Positions 1-9,125 of a stretch of 64,000 bases of DNA are shown here, in pieces (the stretch's first letter is position 1; each line of letters starts with the position of its first letter). The position numbers were made by a program, and so were the translations under genes. The notes below the pieces were generated by a model that saw only the letters and a program-made list of their open reading frames with translations, ran no database searches and was not told the origin of the DNA. The stretch is from Streptomyces filipinensis (GTDB lineage Bacteria; Actinomycetota; Actinomycetes; Streptomycetales; Streptomycetaceae): contig NZ_BMTD01000004.1 in NCBI RefSeq assembly GCF_014649495.1, forward strand, positions 310,001-374,000, written 5' to 3'.

Positions 1-69
1 TGCTGTTTCCCCTGGTCAGAACCGCACGGCGAGCCACTTCGTCCGGCTCATGCGGGCCTGTATCGGGCA

Positions 70-93
70 GTCCGCTCACGCATCGCTCACGCA
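70..93 (+). repeat. Left copy of terminal 24-nt repeat (putative integrase arm site)
   Basis: The sequence matches 22399-22422 at 23 of 24 positions, in the same orientation. Each copy is two 'cgctcacgca' units 11 bp apart. The right copy lies in the 3' end of the integrase gene, 82 bp from the tRNA. This is the layout expected for integrase arm-type sites. The alternative is that the left copy is the tail of an integrase gene from a tandem element. Confidence 0.5.
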
Positions 94-184
94 CCTGAGG
101 TACCTCGGTGTCGTGCTGGCGCATCCCCGTCTCTTCGTAGGGGAGTCTGCGGGGGCCCGGTTCGTTCTTGCGGCCTTCCAACGC

Positions 185-219
185 CTTGCACATGTTGCCG
201 CTCCGGCAACATGTGCAAG
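185..219. promoter_or_regulatory. 16-bp perfect inverted repeat upstream of hsdM
   Basis: Positions 185-200 and 204-219 are exact reverse complements around a 3-nt loop. No T-run follows, which argues against a simple terminator. The arms contain the smaller palindrome acatgt. It could be an operator for the restriction operon, about 105-120 bp upstream of hsdM, or a structured element of the mobile-element end. Confidence 0.5.
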
Positions 220-336
220 CAGCCGCGCCGATTGGCATGAGCACGTCTAGGAGGTTTCTTAGCTGAACCATGGGATGCTGGCTGGTCCCTTTGGCAAAGT
301 GATCGTCACTGCTAGACGATTCTCGTGAGGAACCTT

Positions 337-2082
337 GTGAGTACGCTCGGTAGCTTCATCTGGTCGATCGCCGACCAGCTTCGGGGGCCCTATCGCCCCA
401 ACCAGTACGGGACTGTGATTCTTCCGTTCACGATCCTGAGACGGCTCGATTGCGTACTTGAGCCGGACCGTGCGGTGGTGCGAGAGCTGGCTGCGAGGTA
501 CGAGAACCCGAACCGGCTCAAGGTCGAGGTCAAGAAGGCCACGGGGCGGACGTTCTACAACACCTCCAACTACGAATTCGCGAACCTGCTGGCCGATGCG
601 GATGGGCTGGCGGACAACCTCGCTGACTACATTGACCGGTTCTCGGCCGATGTGGACGTGTTCGAGTATTTTGACTTCAAGAAGGAGATCCTGGCCCTGG
701 AGAAAGCTGGACTCCTGCGCGAGATCGTCAAGTCCTTCGGCGCCGTCGACCTGCATCCCAAAGTGGTGTCCAACGCCGACATGGGGGATGCGTTCGAGTA
801 CATCATCCGCAAGTTCAACGAGGCCGCGAACGAGACCTCCGGAGACCACTACACGCCGCGCGACGCGATCCGGCTGCTGGTTGATCTGCTCTTCGCTGAG
901 AAGGACGTCGCCCCCTCCGGGGGCAGCATCGTCCGGACGCTGTACGACCCCACCGCCGGCACCGGCGGCATGCTCTCCCTGGCAGAGGAGCACCTGCTCG
1001 CTCAGAAGCCCGAGGCGAAGCTCAGCCTGTACGGCCAGGAGTACAACCCGCAGTCGTACGCCATCTGCAAGTCCGACCTGCTCGCGAAGGGGCACTACGC
1101 GACCAACATCGCCTTCGGTAACACGCTCACTGACGACGCCTTCAAGGGCCGCCAGTTCGACTTTTGCATGTCTAACCCGCCCTACGGGGTGGACTGGAAG
1201 CAGTACGCCAAGGCAGTCAAGGCGGAGCGTGACTCCGCCGGCCCCTACGGCCGATTCGCGCCGGGACTCCCCGCGACCTCGGACGGCCAAATGCTCTTCC
1301 TGCTCCACTTGGCCCACAAGATGCGCGCCCCCGAGGACGGTGGTGGCCGCGTCGGCATCATCATGAACGGCTCGCCGCTCTTCAACGGCGCTGCCGAATC
1401 CGGCCCCTCCAACATCCGTAGGTGGCTGCTGGAGAACGACCTGGTCGAGGCGATCGTCGCGCTGCCGACCAACATGTTCTTCAACACCGGCATCGCCACC
1501 TACATCTGGATCCTCGACAACACCAAGCAAGCAGACCGTCAGGGCAAGGTCCAGCTCATCGACGGCACGTCGTTCTGGACCAAGATGCGCAAGAACCTCG
1601 GGGCCAAGGGGCGCGAGATCAGCGACGATGATCGTGCCGAGGTAGTGCGGCTGTACGCCGACTTCGAGGACGCCGACCCCGACCACTCCAAGGTGCTGCG
1701 CAACGACGAGTTCGGCTACTGGACCATCACCGTCGAGCGTCCCCTGCTCGATGAGGACGGGAACCCTGTCGTGGATCGCAAGGGCAACCCGAAGCCCGAC
1801 TCGAAAAAGCGTGACACCGAAAATGTGCCCTTCGCCTACGGTGGCTCAACCGCCGGTGCGACAGGAAAACGCGAGGTCATCCAGACGTACTTCGACACGG
1901 AGGTGAAGCCGCATGTTCCTGACGCTTGGATCGACTGGTCCAAGACCAAGACCGGCTACGAGATTCCCTTCACCCGCCACTTCTACAAGTACGTGCCACC
2001 CCGCCCGCTCGCCGAGATCGACGCCGACCTGGAGAAGCAGGTTGCCAAGATCCTTGATCTCCTCCGCGAGGTGGAGCAGTGA
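337..2082 (+). CDS. hsdM: Type I restriction-modification system, methyltransferase subunit HsdM
   Basis: N6-adenine DNA methyltransferase subunit, which works with HsdS to modify the target and with HsdR to restrict unmodified DNA. Seen: an N-terminal HsdM helical domain, the SAM-binding motif DPTAGTGG at residue 204 and the catalytic NPPYG motif at residue 280. The length of 581 aa is normal for an actinobacterial HsdM. The GTG at 337 is preferred because GAGGAA lies 4 nt upstream and the protein then starts STLGSFIWSIADQLRG as in relatives. An in-frame GTG at 325 is the alternative. The stop overlaps the hsdS start by 4 nt, so the genes are co-translated. Intact, so modification activity is expected. 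Confidence 0.95.
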   Translation: MSTLGSFIWSIADQLRGPYRPNQYGTVILPFTILRRLDCVLEPDRAVVRELAARYENPNRLKVEVKKATGRTFYNTSNYEFANLLADADGLADNLADYIDRFSADVDVFEYFDFKKEILALEKAGLLREIVKSFGAVDLHPKVVSNADMGDAFEYIIRKFNEAANETSGDHYTPRDAIRLLVDLLFAEKDVAPSGGSIVRTLYDPTAGTGGMLSLAEEHLLAQKPEAKLSLYGQEYNPQSYAICKSDLLAKGHYATNIAFGNTLTDDAFKGRQFDFCMSNPPYGVDWKQYAKAVKAERDSAGPYGRFAPGLPATSDGQMLFLLHLAHKMRAPEDGGGRVGIIMNGSPLFNGAAESGPSNIRRWLLENDLVEAIVALPTNMFFNTGIATYIWILDNTKQADRQGKVQLIDGTSFWTKMRKNLGAKGREISDDDRAEVVRLYADFEDADPDHSKVLRNDEFGYWTITVERPLLDEDGNPVVDRKGNPKPDSKKRDTENVPFAYGGSTAGATGKREVIQTYFDTEVKPHVPDAWIDWSKTKTGYEIPFTRHFYKYVPPRPLAEIDADLEKQVAKILDLLREVEQ

Positions 2083-3287
2083 TCACCACCCCGCCGCCCG
2101 ACTGGCGTGAGACAACGGTGCGGCGAGTGTTGCGCCTGCTGGACCGACCTGCTCGGTCGGGGCTCGGTGTTATCACCGCCTATCGGGATGGCACAGTCAC
2201 TCTGCGTTCGAACCGCCGAGAGGACGGCTACACCTTTTCTGATAGCGAGAACGGTTATCAGGAGATCCGCCCCGGCGACCTGGTCTTCCACGCCCTCGAC
2301 GGTTTTGCTGGCGCCGTCGGCGTCTCGGACAGTCATGGCAACGGTTCACCCGTCTACCACGTCTGCGAACCTGTGGTGGGCGACGATCCCGCTTACCTTG
2401 CCCGCCTGCTACGCCACCTTGGTACCTCCGGGTTCCTCGCCACCCAGGCGCCGAACGTCCGCGAACGCAGCGTTGATTTCCGTAACTGGAGTACCTTCGC
2501 CCGCATTCCTCTTGTATTGCCCCCGGCCGACGAACAGCGAGCCATCGCCCACTACCTCGATCGCGAGACGGCCCGCATCGACACGCTCATCGAGGAGCAG
2601 CAGCGGTTGATCGAGATGCTCCGCGAGCGACGGCAAGCCATCATCGACGTGGCCTTTTCGGTGCTTGGTGAGCCTTGCGTGCAATTGCGCCGATACGTCA
2701 GATTCCTGACGAGTGGCTCCCGCGGGTGGGCCGATTACTACGCGGATGCGGGCGAGCGTTTCGTCCGCATCGGGAACTTGCCGCGAGCCAGCCTCGACCT
2801 TCGAGGTGACGTCCAGTTCGTCGACCTGCCAGCGAATGTGACTGAGGGCTCGCGAACGATGCTGGAGGCAGGAGATCTGCTCTTCTCCATTACGGCCTAC
2901 TTGGGATCGGTCGCCGTGGTTGGGGGCGACTGGGTCGGTGCGTACGTTAGCCAGCATGTGGCTCTCTGCCGTTTGGAGTCAGAGCATGTGGATTCCAGGT
3001 TCATTGGGTGGTTCATGCTGACCACCAAGGGCCAAGATCAGCTCAAGGAAGGTGCTGCAGGCGGGGCGAAGATGCAGCTGGCGCTCGATGACATCAGGGG
3101 ACTTCGTGTGCCAGTCGCGCCCATCAACGAACAGCGAAACATCGCTGCATCCCTCGATGAGCAGACCGCAAAGATCGACACGCTCATCGAGGAGACCGAG
3201 CGCTTCATCGAGCTCTCCAAGGAACGGCGGTCGGCGTTGATCACGGCGGCGGTGACGGGGCAGATTGACGTACGCGAGGGGGCGTGA
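2079..3287 (+). CDS. hsdS: Type I restriction-modification system, specificity subunit HsdS
   Basis: Sequence-recognition subunit. Seen: two variable target-recognition domains (about residues 1-145 and 205-345). Each is followed by a helical spacer containing 'EQR' and 'IDTLIEE' (from about residues 147 and 346), the usual two-half-site layout. The GTG start overlaps the hsdM stop (GTGA). The two spacers are similar but not identical, giving pseudo-twofold symmetry. Full length at 402 aa with no frameshift. The target sequence cannot be read from the protein; methylome sequencing would give it. Confidence 0.93.
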   Translation: MITTPPPDWRETTVRRVLRLLDRPARSGLGVITAYRDGTVTLRSNRREDGYTFSDSENGYQEIRPGDLVFHALDGFAGAVGVSDSHGNGSPVYHVCEPVVGDDPAYLARLLRHLGTSGFLATQAPNVRERSVDFRNWSTFARIPLVLPPADEQRAIAHYLDRETARIDTLIEEQQRLIEMLRERRQAIIDVAFSVLGEPCVQLRRYVRFLTSGSRGWADYYADAGERFVRIGNLPRASLDLRGDVQFVDLPANVTEGSRTMLEAGDLLFSITAYLGSVAVVGGDWVGAYVSQHVALCRLESEHVDSRFIGWFMLTTKGQDQLKEGAAGGAKMQLALDDIRGLRVPVAPINEQRNIAASLDEQTAKIDTLIEETERFIELSKERRSALITAAVTGQIDVREGA

Positions 3288-6200
3288 TGGCCGATCACAA
3301 CGAGGTGGTCTTCGAGACGGAGATCTGTAAGTACCTCGAGGCTCACGGTTGGCTGTACTCGGAGAACGACCGTGACGGCGGGGAGTACGACAGGGAGCGG
3401 GCGCTGTTCCCGAATGACCTGTACGCGTGGCTGCAGGAGACGCAGAAGCCGGCGTACGAGAAGGCATTGAAGGCGGCGGGCTCGCAGGCGAGGTTCCTCG
3501 ACGTGCTGACCGCGGCGCTGGACAGGCCGCTGGAGCATGGTGGGGGCACACTGAACATCCTGCGCAACGGGGTGCAGTACATCGGTGGCGGCCGGTTGAA
3601 GATGGCGCAGTTCCGCCCCGAGACCTCGCTCAACGCGACAACCACGGCGCACTACGAGGCGATGCGGGTCCGGGTGGTGCGGCAGGTGCACTTCTCGACC
3701 GCTGATCAGCGCATCCTCGATCTGGTGTTCTTCATCAACGGCCTTCCGGTGGCCACGGTGGAGTTGAAGACGGACTTCACCCAGTCGCTGGATGAGGCGA
3801 TCAACCAGTACAAGCAGGACCGCAACCCACTGACTAATGGGCGGCCCGAGCCGCTGCTGTCCTTCGGACACCGCGCTCTGGTCCACTTCGCGGTCTCGAA
3901 CGACCTCGCGGCGATGACCACCAGGCTGGAGGGGGAGAAGACCCACTTCCTGCCGTTCAACATCGGCTTCGACAGCGGTGCCGGCAACCCGCCTGGCGCG
4001 GACGGACGGTCGTCGACGGCGTACCTGTGGGAACGCGTCTGGGAGAAACACGCCTGGCTGAACATCATCGGGCGGCTGATGATTGTGCAGACCAAGGAGG
4101 AGTGGGACGTCACCACCGGCACGTCGGTGAGGCGTACGAGCATGCTCTTCCCACGGTTCCACCAGTGGGAGGCCGTCACGAGCATCGTCGAGGCGGTGAA
4201 GGAGGAGGGTGTCGGGCAGCGGTACCTGATTGAGCACTCGGCCGGGTCGGGGAAGACGAACACCATCGCCTGGACGGCCCACCGGCTGGCGCGGCTGCAC
4301 GTTGATGATCGGAAGGTCTTCGACTCAGTCATCGTGGTCGTGGACCGCACTGTGCTCGACTCCCAGCTGCAGGATGCGATCCGGCAGATCGACGGCACCG
4401 GCAAGATCGTCGTGACTATCAGCCCCGAGGACGTCCGCAAGGCCGGCGCGAAATCGAAGTCGGGTCTGCTGGCGCAAGCGTTGAAGAACGGCGAGCTGAT
4501 CATCGCGGTTACGGTGCAGACTTTCCCGCATGCGCTGGACGAGATCCGGACCGACGCTAGCCTCAAGGGCAAGCGGTTCGCCGTCATCGCCGATGAGGCG
4601 CACTCCTCCCAGTCGGGTCAGATCTCCTCGAAGCTGAAGCAGGTACTGACGGCCGAGGAGGTCAAGGAGATCGAGGAGGGCGGCGAGGTCGATGTGGAGT
4701 CGGTGCTGGCCTCGGAGATGACCGAGCGGGCCGAGTCGGAGAACATCTCCTACTTCGCCTTCACCGCGACGCCGAAGAACAAGACCCTCGAATTGTTCGG
4801 CCGCAAGGGTGCCGACGGGAAGCCGCGCGAGTTCCACCTGTACTCGATGAAGCAGGCGATTGAGGAGGGCTACATCCTCGACGTGCTCAAGGGCTATCAG
4901 TCCTACGACACGGCGTTGAAGATCGCCGGCAGGGCCGAGAGCGGTGATGGGGGAGAGGTCGAGGAGGCTGCTGCCCGCAAGGGTCTCATGCGGTGGGTAC
5001 AACTCCACCCGACGAACATCAGCCAGAAGGTGCAGATCATCGTCGAGCACTTCCACGCCAACGTCGCCTACCTCCTTGAAGGCAAGGCGAAGGCGATGGT
5101 GGTGACCGACTCGCGCAAATCCGCGGTGAAGTACAAACTGGCCATCGACGCCTATATCGCCAGGCGCCGCGCCGAGGACGCCTCGTACAACTACCGCACC
5201 CTGGTCGCCTTCTCTGCCGGGGTGACGATGGGCGAGGACGAGACCTGGCACAGCGATTGGGGCCCGCAGCCTTCCAAGGATGACGAGTTCACCGAAGCCA
5301 ACATGAACCCCGGTGCCGGGGCTGATCTGGCAGCCGCATTCAAGGGCGATACGTACAAGATCATGCTGGTCGCCAACAAGTTCCAGACCGGCTTCGACCA
5401 GCCCTTACTCTCGGCGATGTACATAGACAAGAAGCTGTCAGGGGTCACCGCGGTGCAGACGCTCTCGCGGCTCAACCGCACCCACCGCACGGCTGGTGGG
5501 GAGCAGAAGCGCAAGACATTCGTCATCGACTTCGCCAACAAGCCCGAGGACATCAAGGCAGCCTTCGAGCCGTACTTCAAGAACGCGACCCTGGAGACCG
5601 AGACCGATCCGTACGTCGTCGTCCACCTGGCTAACAAGCTTGCCCAGGCCGGAATCTACACCGAGGACGACGTTCGCAAGGTCGCCGAGCTGTGGGTGAC
5701 TCGGAAGGGCAACAACGCGCTCTCGGCGGCGATCAGCCCGGCGCAGCACGGTTTCCGGCGCCGCTACGCGCGGGCGATCGAGGAGGAGAACAAGGTCACG
5801 CTCCAGGAGCTCGACCTGTTCCGCAAGGATGTCTCCACCTACGTACGTCTCTATGACTTCATGTCCCAGATCGTCGACTACGGCGATCCCTACATGGAGA
5901 TGCTCTCGATCTTCCTGCGCTTGCTGGAGAAGGTCATCGCCGAGTCCGCCTGGGCGGCCGAGGTGGACCTTTCCGACGTGGTGCTGGTCGGGGTCAAGCA
6001 CAACAAGGCAATCCAGGTCGACATCTCACTTGTGGGCGACGGGCAGCTGAAGGGCATCAGCGCCGCCGGCACGGGAATGAAGAAGGATCCGAAGTACGTC
6101 GCGCTCCAGGTCGTCATAGACAAGATGAACGACCTCTTCGGTGCCGAATCGTTCGCCGAGTACCAGGTCAGGGAGTTCGTGCAGGGACTCGTCCAGCGGT

Positions 6201-6430
6201 TGCTCGCCGACCCGAACCTGATCAGGCAGACCAAGGCGAACTCCAAGAAGCAGTTCCTGGAGTCACCAGATTTCCAAGCCGCCGTTACGGAGGCGGTCGC
6301 AGACAACCAGGACGCCCACAACACGATGGCTGACTACTTCTTCACCGACGGGCCGGCCATCAACTCGATCATCGTCGCCCTTGCGGATGCCTTCTACGAA
6401 GCAGCGATCGATCAGCAGGTGGATTCATAG
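3284..6430 (+). CDS. hsdR: Type I restriction-modification system, endonuclease/translocase subunit HsdR
   Basis: ATP-dependent DNA translocase and nuclease of the type I complex. Seen: an N-terminal PD-(D/E)xK nuclease with D146 and E160-L-K162; a Walker A motif GSGKT at residues 321-325; a DEAH box at 437-440; SF2 motif III 'FTATP' further on; and a long helical C-terminal domain that docks to the methylase. Length 1048 aa is usual. The start is either GTG 3284 (4-nt overlap with hsdS) or ATG 3287 (TGATG overlap). All key residues are present, so the system looks restriction-competent. Confidence 0.95.
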   Translation: MMADHNEVVFETEICKYLEAHGWLYSENDRDGGEYDRERALFPNDLYAWLQETQKPAYEKALKAAGSQARFLDVLTAALDRPLEHGGGTLNILRNGVQYIGGGRLKMAQFRPETSLNATTTAHYEAMRVRVVRQVHFSTADQRILDLVFFINGLPVATVELKTDFTQSLDEAINQYKQDRNPLTNGRPEPLLSFGHRALVHFAVSNDLAAMTTRLEGEKTHFLPFNIGFDSGAGNPPGADGRSSTAYLWERVWEKHAWLNIIGRLMIVQTKEEWDVTTGTSVRRTSMLFPRFHQWEAVTSIVEAVKEEGVGQRYLIEHSAGSGKTNTIAWTAHRLARLHVDDRKVFDSVIVVVDRTVLDSQLQDAIRQIDGTGKIVVTISPEDVRKAGAKSKSGLLAQALKNGELIIAVTVQTFPHALDEIRTDASLKGKRFAVIADEAHSSQSGQISSKLKQVLTAEEVKEIEEGGEVDVESVLASEMTERAESENISYFAFTATPKNKTLELFGRKGADGKPREFHLYSMKQAIEEGYILDVLKGYQSYDTALKIAGRAESGDGGEVEEAAARKGLMRWVQLHPTNISQKVQIIVEHFHANVAYLLEGKAKAMVVTDSRKSAVKYKLAIDAYIARRRAEDASYNYRTLVAFSAGVTMGEDETWHSDWGPQPSKDDEFTEANMNPGAGADLAAAFKGDTYKIMLVANKFQTGFDQPLLSAMYIDKKLSGVTAVQTLSRLNRTHRTAGGEQKRKTFVIDFANKPEDIKAAFEPYFKNATLETETDPYVVVHLANKLAQAGIYTEDDVRKVAELWVTRKGNNALSAAISPAQHGFRRRYARAIEEENKVTLQELDLFRKDVSTYVRLYDFMSQIVDYGDPYMEMLSIFLRLLEKVIAESAWAAEVDLSDVVLVGVKHNKAIQVDISLVGDGQLKGISAAGTGMKKDPKYVALQVVIDKMNDLFGAESFAEYQVREFVQGLVQRLLADPNLIRQTKANSKKQFLESPDFQAAVTEAVADNQDAHNTMADYFFTDGPAINSIIVALADAFYEAAIDQQVDS

Positions 6431-6507
6431 ATACGGCAGCACGCGCGTCGCACCCCAGCAAGCGGGCCTTGGGTCAAGGGCCGCCCGCCTACTGCCAGAC
6501 TCCGACC

Positions 6508-6675
6508 TCAGCGTTTGCGCCAGTCTTTGTGGGGTTCGATGAGGGTGCTGCCTCCTGCCCACTTCATCCTGCAGACCGGGCAGATCACGTACCACTCGTC
6601 GCCTGGTGCACTTTCGTCCATGTACCCGTCCTGTCCTGTCCCAGGGCAGTCTTCGGTGATTTCTTCTTGACGCAT
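6508..6675 (-). CDS. Small zinc-ribbon-like protein (55 aa)
   Basis: A short frame on the minus strand starts at ATG 6675, with an AGGGGAAG ribosome binding site just upstream, and ends at TGA 6508. The 55-aa product has a Cys at 10, a CPVC knuckle (Cys32, Cys35), and aromatic and charged residues ending in DWRKR. Three cysteines and a His49 could bind zinc, though the pattern is not a classic ribbon. It lies between hsdR (convergent) and the DUF3644-like gene (same strand, 182 bp upstream). Codon use and the clear ribosome site support a real gene. The function is unknown: perhaps a DNA-binding or regulatory mini-protein of the element. Confidence 0.6.
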   Translation of the reverse strand: MRQEEITEDCPGTGQDGYMDESAPGDEWYVICPVCRMKWAGGSTLIEPHKDWRKR

Positions 6676-6857
6676 TGCTTCCCCTCAGTGCCTGGTTGAC
6701 CAGGCTGCGCCTTCGGCGGCGACAGCGGCAGAGCGGATGCAGGCTAGCGCAGCCCACTGACACGAGCAGGGCACTCGACAATCGTTGGTGGCGATACTCC
6801 GACGTCCAGAGCACGATGGTCTCCGCAAGTAGTCAAGATCGCCATAGGTCGCGATGA

Positions 6858-7958
6858 TCACCCAGCTCGACAGCCGGGCACTTTGCAGGACTCCAGTTGG
6901 CGGGCGGACGGGTTGTGAGCTCGCCAGACGGCTTCCAGATCCAACGTGTCGCGCGCGGTGCGCATGCGGGTGAAGGCGTTGTCGGAAAAGCGCTTCAGGC
7001 GTTGGGAGCTGAATACGAACTCGTGGCAACACGCGGGATCAGCGTCGATGCCCAGGTGCCGCCGCAACGCGACGCACTTGGGTTGGGTCAAGGCAAGGGC
7101 CCCAGCGAGCTCGGCCGCTGAGCGGTGGAATTTGGCCTGGAGGTCCACCTCCCGGATCGCGGCGGCGGGCACGGTTTCATCAGCTGCATAGCGCACAGGC
7201 GGAGCCGCCTGGTTCTTGACGAAGCGCACCTTGATCAGCAGCCCCTCACCGTCCGTAGCAGTAGCCAGCTCCTCCAAGCGAGGGAAGACTTCCGAGCGCG
7301 TCGCTCCCCCGCGTATGCCAGCCTGAACGCGATCGACGTCCTTACTCGAGACGCGGGTCTCCGGCCCGGTGTGGGCCTCCATCGCCAACAAGGTTCGAAT
7401 CCTGGCTCGCGCCTCGTGCGTCGCTCGTCGGCCCGGCTTGAGTAGGGCCGCGATCTGTGTGTATTCCTCGTCCAGGAGGAGCGCAAGGTCACGGGGCGGG
7501 TCAACCGACACCGGCAGTACACGGTCTGGCAGGTGGTCAGCGAGCGGCTCCTTGAATACGCCCCTGAGCAGGTCGTCGAAGAGTGTCACGGCAGCTCGGG
7601 CATGCACGTAAAGCAGTTGCTCGGAAACCTGGTTGAACCAGTGTTGCTCGTCATCACGCATGGCATCGATGGCTCTGAGCGTCCCTGCGTCAGGCTCGCT
7701 GAGCTTGATGTCCGGGTGTTCTGCAGCCTTGCGTACGCAGGTCTCAAATCCAAGTGACCGCCCCAGGGCCGGGTCGAAGACGCTAATGCCCTTCTGCACG
7801 AGCGCGGCTTTCAGCAGCATCTCGAAGGAGTGCTGAAGGTGCAGAAGTACCTTCGTTTCTCGCCCTCGGTTGTGCGGCGAGTTGAATGCCTCGGCCGCCG
7901 CAACCATCGAAGAAACGGCCTTCTCCTTGAGGACACGAGCCTCTTGCCTCAGTCTCAC
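6858..7958 (-). CDS. DUF3644-like protein with HEPN-type RxxxxH motif
   Basis: 366-aa protein, GTG start at 7958 with AGGG 6 nt upstream. The N-terminal 130 residues resemble the DUF3644 family: conserved helices with 'SFEMLLKA' at 44-51 and 'GRSLGFE' at 66-72. R101-D-D-E-Q-H106 is followed by an amphipathic helix. HEPN RNases use an Rx4-6H motif with a polar residue after Arg, which this matches. The C-terminal two thirds are mostly helical, with cysteines near the end. Inferred: a possible RNA-cleaving or abortive-infection protein accompanying the type I system. It could instead be a restriction-associated structural protein. The family assignment is from memory of its motif pattern. Confidence 0.6.
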   Translation of the reverse strand: MRLRQEARVLKEKAVSSMVAAAEAFNSPHNRGRETKVLLHLQHSFEMLLKAALVQKGISVFDPALGRSLGFETCVRKAAEHPDIKLSEPDAGTLRAIDAMRDDEQHWFNQVSEQLLYVHARAAVTLFDDLLRGVFKEPLADHLPDRVLPVSVDPPRDLALLLDEEYTQIAALLKPGRRATHEARARIRTLLAMEAHTGPETRVSSKDVDRVQAGIRGGATRSEVFPRLEELATATDGEGLLIKVRFVKNQAAPPVRYAADETVPAAAIREVDLQAKFHRSAAELAGALALTQPKCVALRRHLGIDADPACCHEFVFSSQRLKRFSDNAFTRMRTARDTLDLEAVWRAHNPSARQLESCKVPGCRAG

Positions 7959-8161
7959 TCGCAGCCCTCACGTTCCAGACGCACCAGATAATCGGTGTCC
8001 AGGGTAGAGGTTTCCTGTCATTACGGGCTGGTAGATGCTACGACGAGCACCAGACCCGCTCGGTCGCCCCGTCTCTGTGCCCAACATGTTCAACGAGGCC
8101 CGCCGGACGTGCTCCGAGACTGGGCTCCGAGGGTCAATTCCTGCGCTGCCCGCCTCTTGGG

Positions 8162-8434
8162 TCAGCGGTGTCGCGGATCATCACGGTGAGGACCGGCGAG
8201 GCCGGTGACGGCTGGCTTTGCCCGATATCCTGGCGCGGTGGTGCGCAGTGCGGCTCCGAACTCCTGCAGCATGCGCGTGACCCGGGCGTGCTGGGTGGCG
8301 GCTTCGGCGGGAACCTTCATCGCGGTGGCCGTGGCGGCATCGGGGGCGCCCTGGGCGAGCTGGGCGTGGGCGAGGCGGGTCGCGGTGATGGCCCGAGAGC
8401 GGATCATGTGGGGCCGGAGGGCGGCCAGGCAATG
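8162..8434 (-). pseudogene. Decayed C-terminal fragment of an XRE/TPR-type regulator
   Basis: On the minus strand the frame 8434-8162 encodes a stretch (TATRLAHAQLAQG, then VPAEAATQH and RMLQEFG) typical of the last TPR repeats of Streptomyces XRE-type cytoplasmic regulators. The frame opens directly after an in-frame TGA at 8435-8437, and no HTH domain precedes it. Homologous-looking sequence may continue in another frame up to about 8483, suggesting a frameshift plus a lost 5' part. It lies between two intact cargo genes and is probably debris from an earlier insertion or deletion. Confidence 0.5.
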
Positions 8435-8589
8435 TCAGTTCTGCCATGCGCGCGGCTGGTCGGTCGGGGATGTGGGCAAGCAACCGGCAGCCGGCCGCGC
8501 AAGGTCTTTAACCTCTGGAACACGGGGCGCAACAAATAATCACGGCCCTGTTCCGAGTCGCGCAGGCCACGCTGCCGCCGTGCTGATCC

Positions 8590-9090
8590 CTACTTCCACC
8601 CATCCAGCGATACCTGAGGGCCACCGGTGAGATAGCGGTGGAGGGCGCTCGCGGTGGTGTCCACGAACTCCTCCGGGATGGCATCGGCATCGACCCAGCA
8701 GACCTGAGCGTGCTTGCTAGGTTCGCGGTTCTCCGGTTCGCCGGTCCAGTCGTGCGCGGCGAAGACCACCGTGAGGAAGCCGTTGGGAGCTTCGACGCCC
8801 CAAGCGCCATGGATGACGTGGGCGACCTTCAGGGCCTCCGGCTTCACGGTCAGGCCGGTCTCCTCGTACAGCTCGCGTACGGCGGTCTCGGTAATCGGCT
8901 CACCGGGTTCGCTCTTGCCGACCGGGAGGTCCCACATGCCCTGGGCGAACTTGGCGTTCTGGCTGCGCTGGAGGAGGACGACGCGGTTGGTGGCCTTGTC
9001 GTGGACGATGATGGCGGCGACCAGCAGGGTCATGGATTCGAGGGCGGGCTTGAGGGCTTTGGGGTGGTCGTCGGTTGTCCGCTGAGCCAC
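8590..9090 (-). CDS. Nudix hydrolase
   Basis: 166-aa cytoplasmic hydrolase of nucleoside-diphosphate-linked compounds. The Nudix box is complete: G58, E64, R72-E73-L74, E76-E77, G79. It starts at GTG 9090 after AAGGGA. It ends with a Trp-rich tail and has no extra domain. It lies 36 bp downstream of the XRE/TPR regulator on the same strand, so the two are probably co-transcribed. The substrate is not predictable. Its place next to the methyltransferase/kinase-like operon suggests it cleans up or trims a nucleotide used there, which is inference only. Confidence 0.88.
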   Translation of the reverse strand: MAQRTTDDHPKALKPALESMTLLVAAIIVHDKATNRVVLLQRSQNAKFAQGMWDLPVGKSEPGEPITETAVRELYEETGLTVKPEALKVAHVIHGAWGVEAPNGFLTVVFAAHDWTGEPENREPSKHAQVCWVDADAIPEEFVDTTASALHRYLTGGPQVSLDGWK

Positions 9091-9125
9091 GGTTGTGTCC
9101 CTTCGTCGGCCGGTTGGTGGGCAGC

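Larger units (their letters stand above)
1..336. other. Non-coding stretch upstream of hsdM
   Basis: I see no convincing gene here. A 67-codon frame at 50-250 lacks a ribosome binding site and family features. The stretch holds the terminal repeat at 70-93, a strong inverted repeat at 185-219, and a 6-bp inverted repeat (302-307 and 315-320) just before hsdM. Confidence 0.6.

Noticed and set aside
1..29. Similarity of tttcccctggtcagaaccg to gaaaccccaggtcagagcgg near 22475
   Set aside because: Only a short, imperfect overlap of a common GC-rich word. Not enough to call an attachment core.
269..301. Possible 10-codon leader peptide before hsdM
   Set aside because: The AGGAGG is about 12-18 nt away and the peptide has no attenuator-like features.
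7389..7404. 14-nt match to the tRNA-Arg T-arm (AGGTTCGAATCCTG) inside the DUF3644-like gene, considered as an attachment site
   Set aside because: It is in the opposite orientation to the tRNA and has no extended match, so it cannot be the direct-repeat core of attL. The T-loop consensus is short and likely matches by chance.
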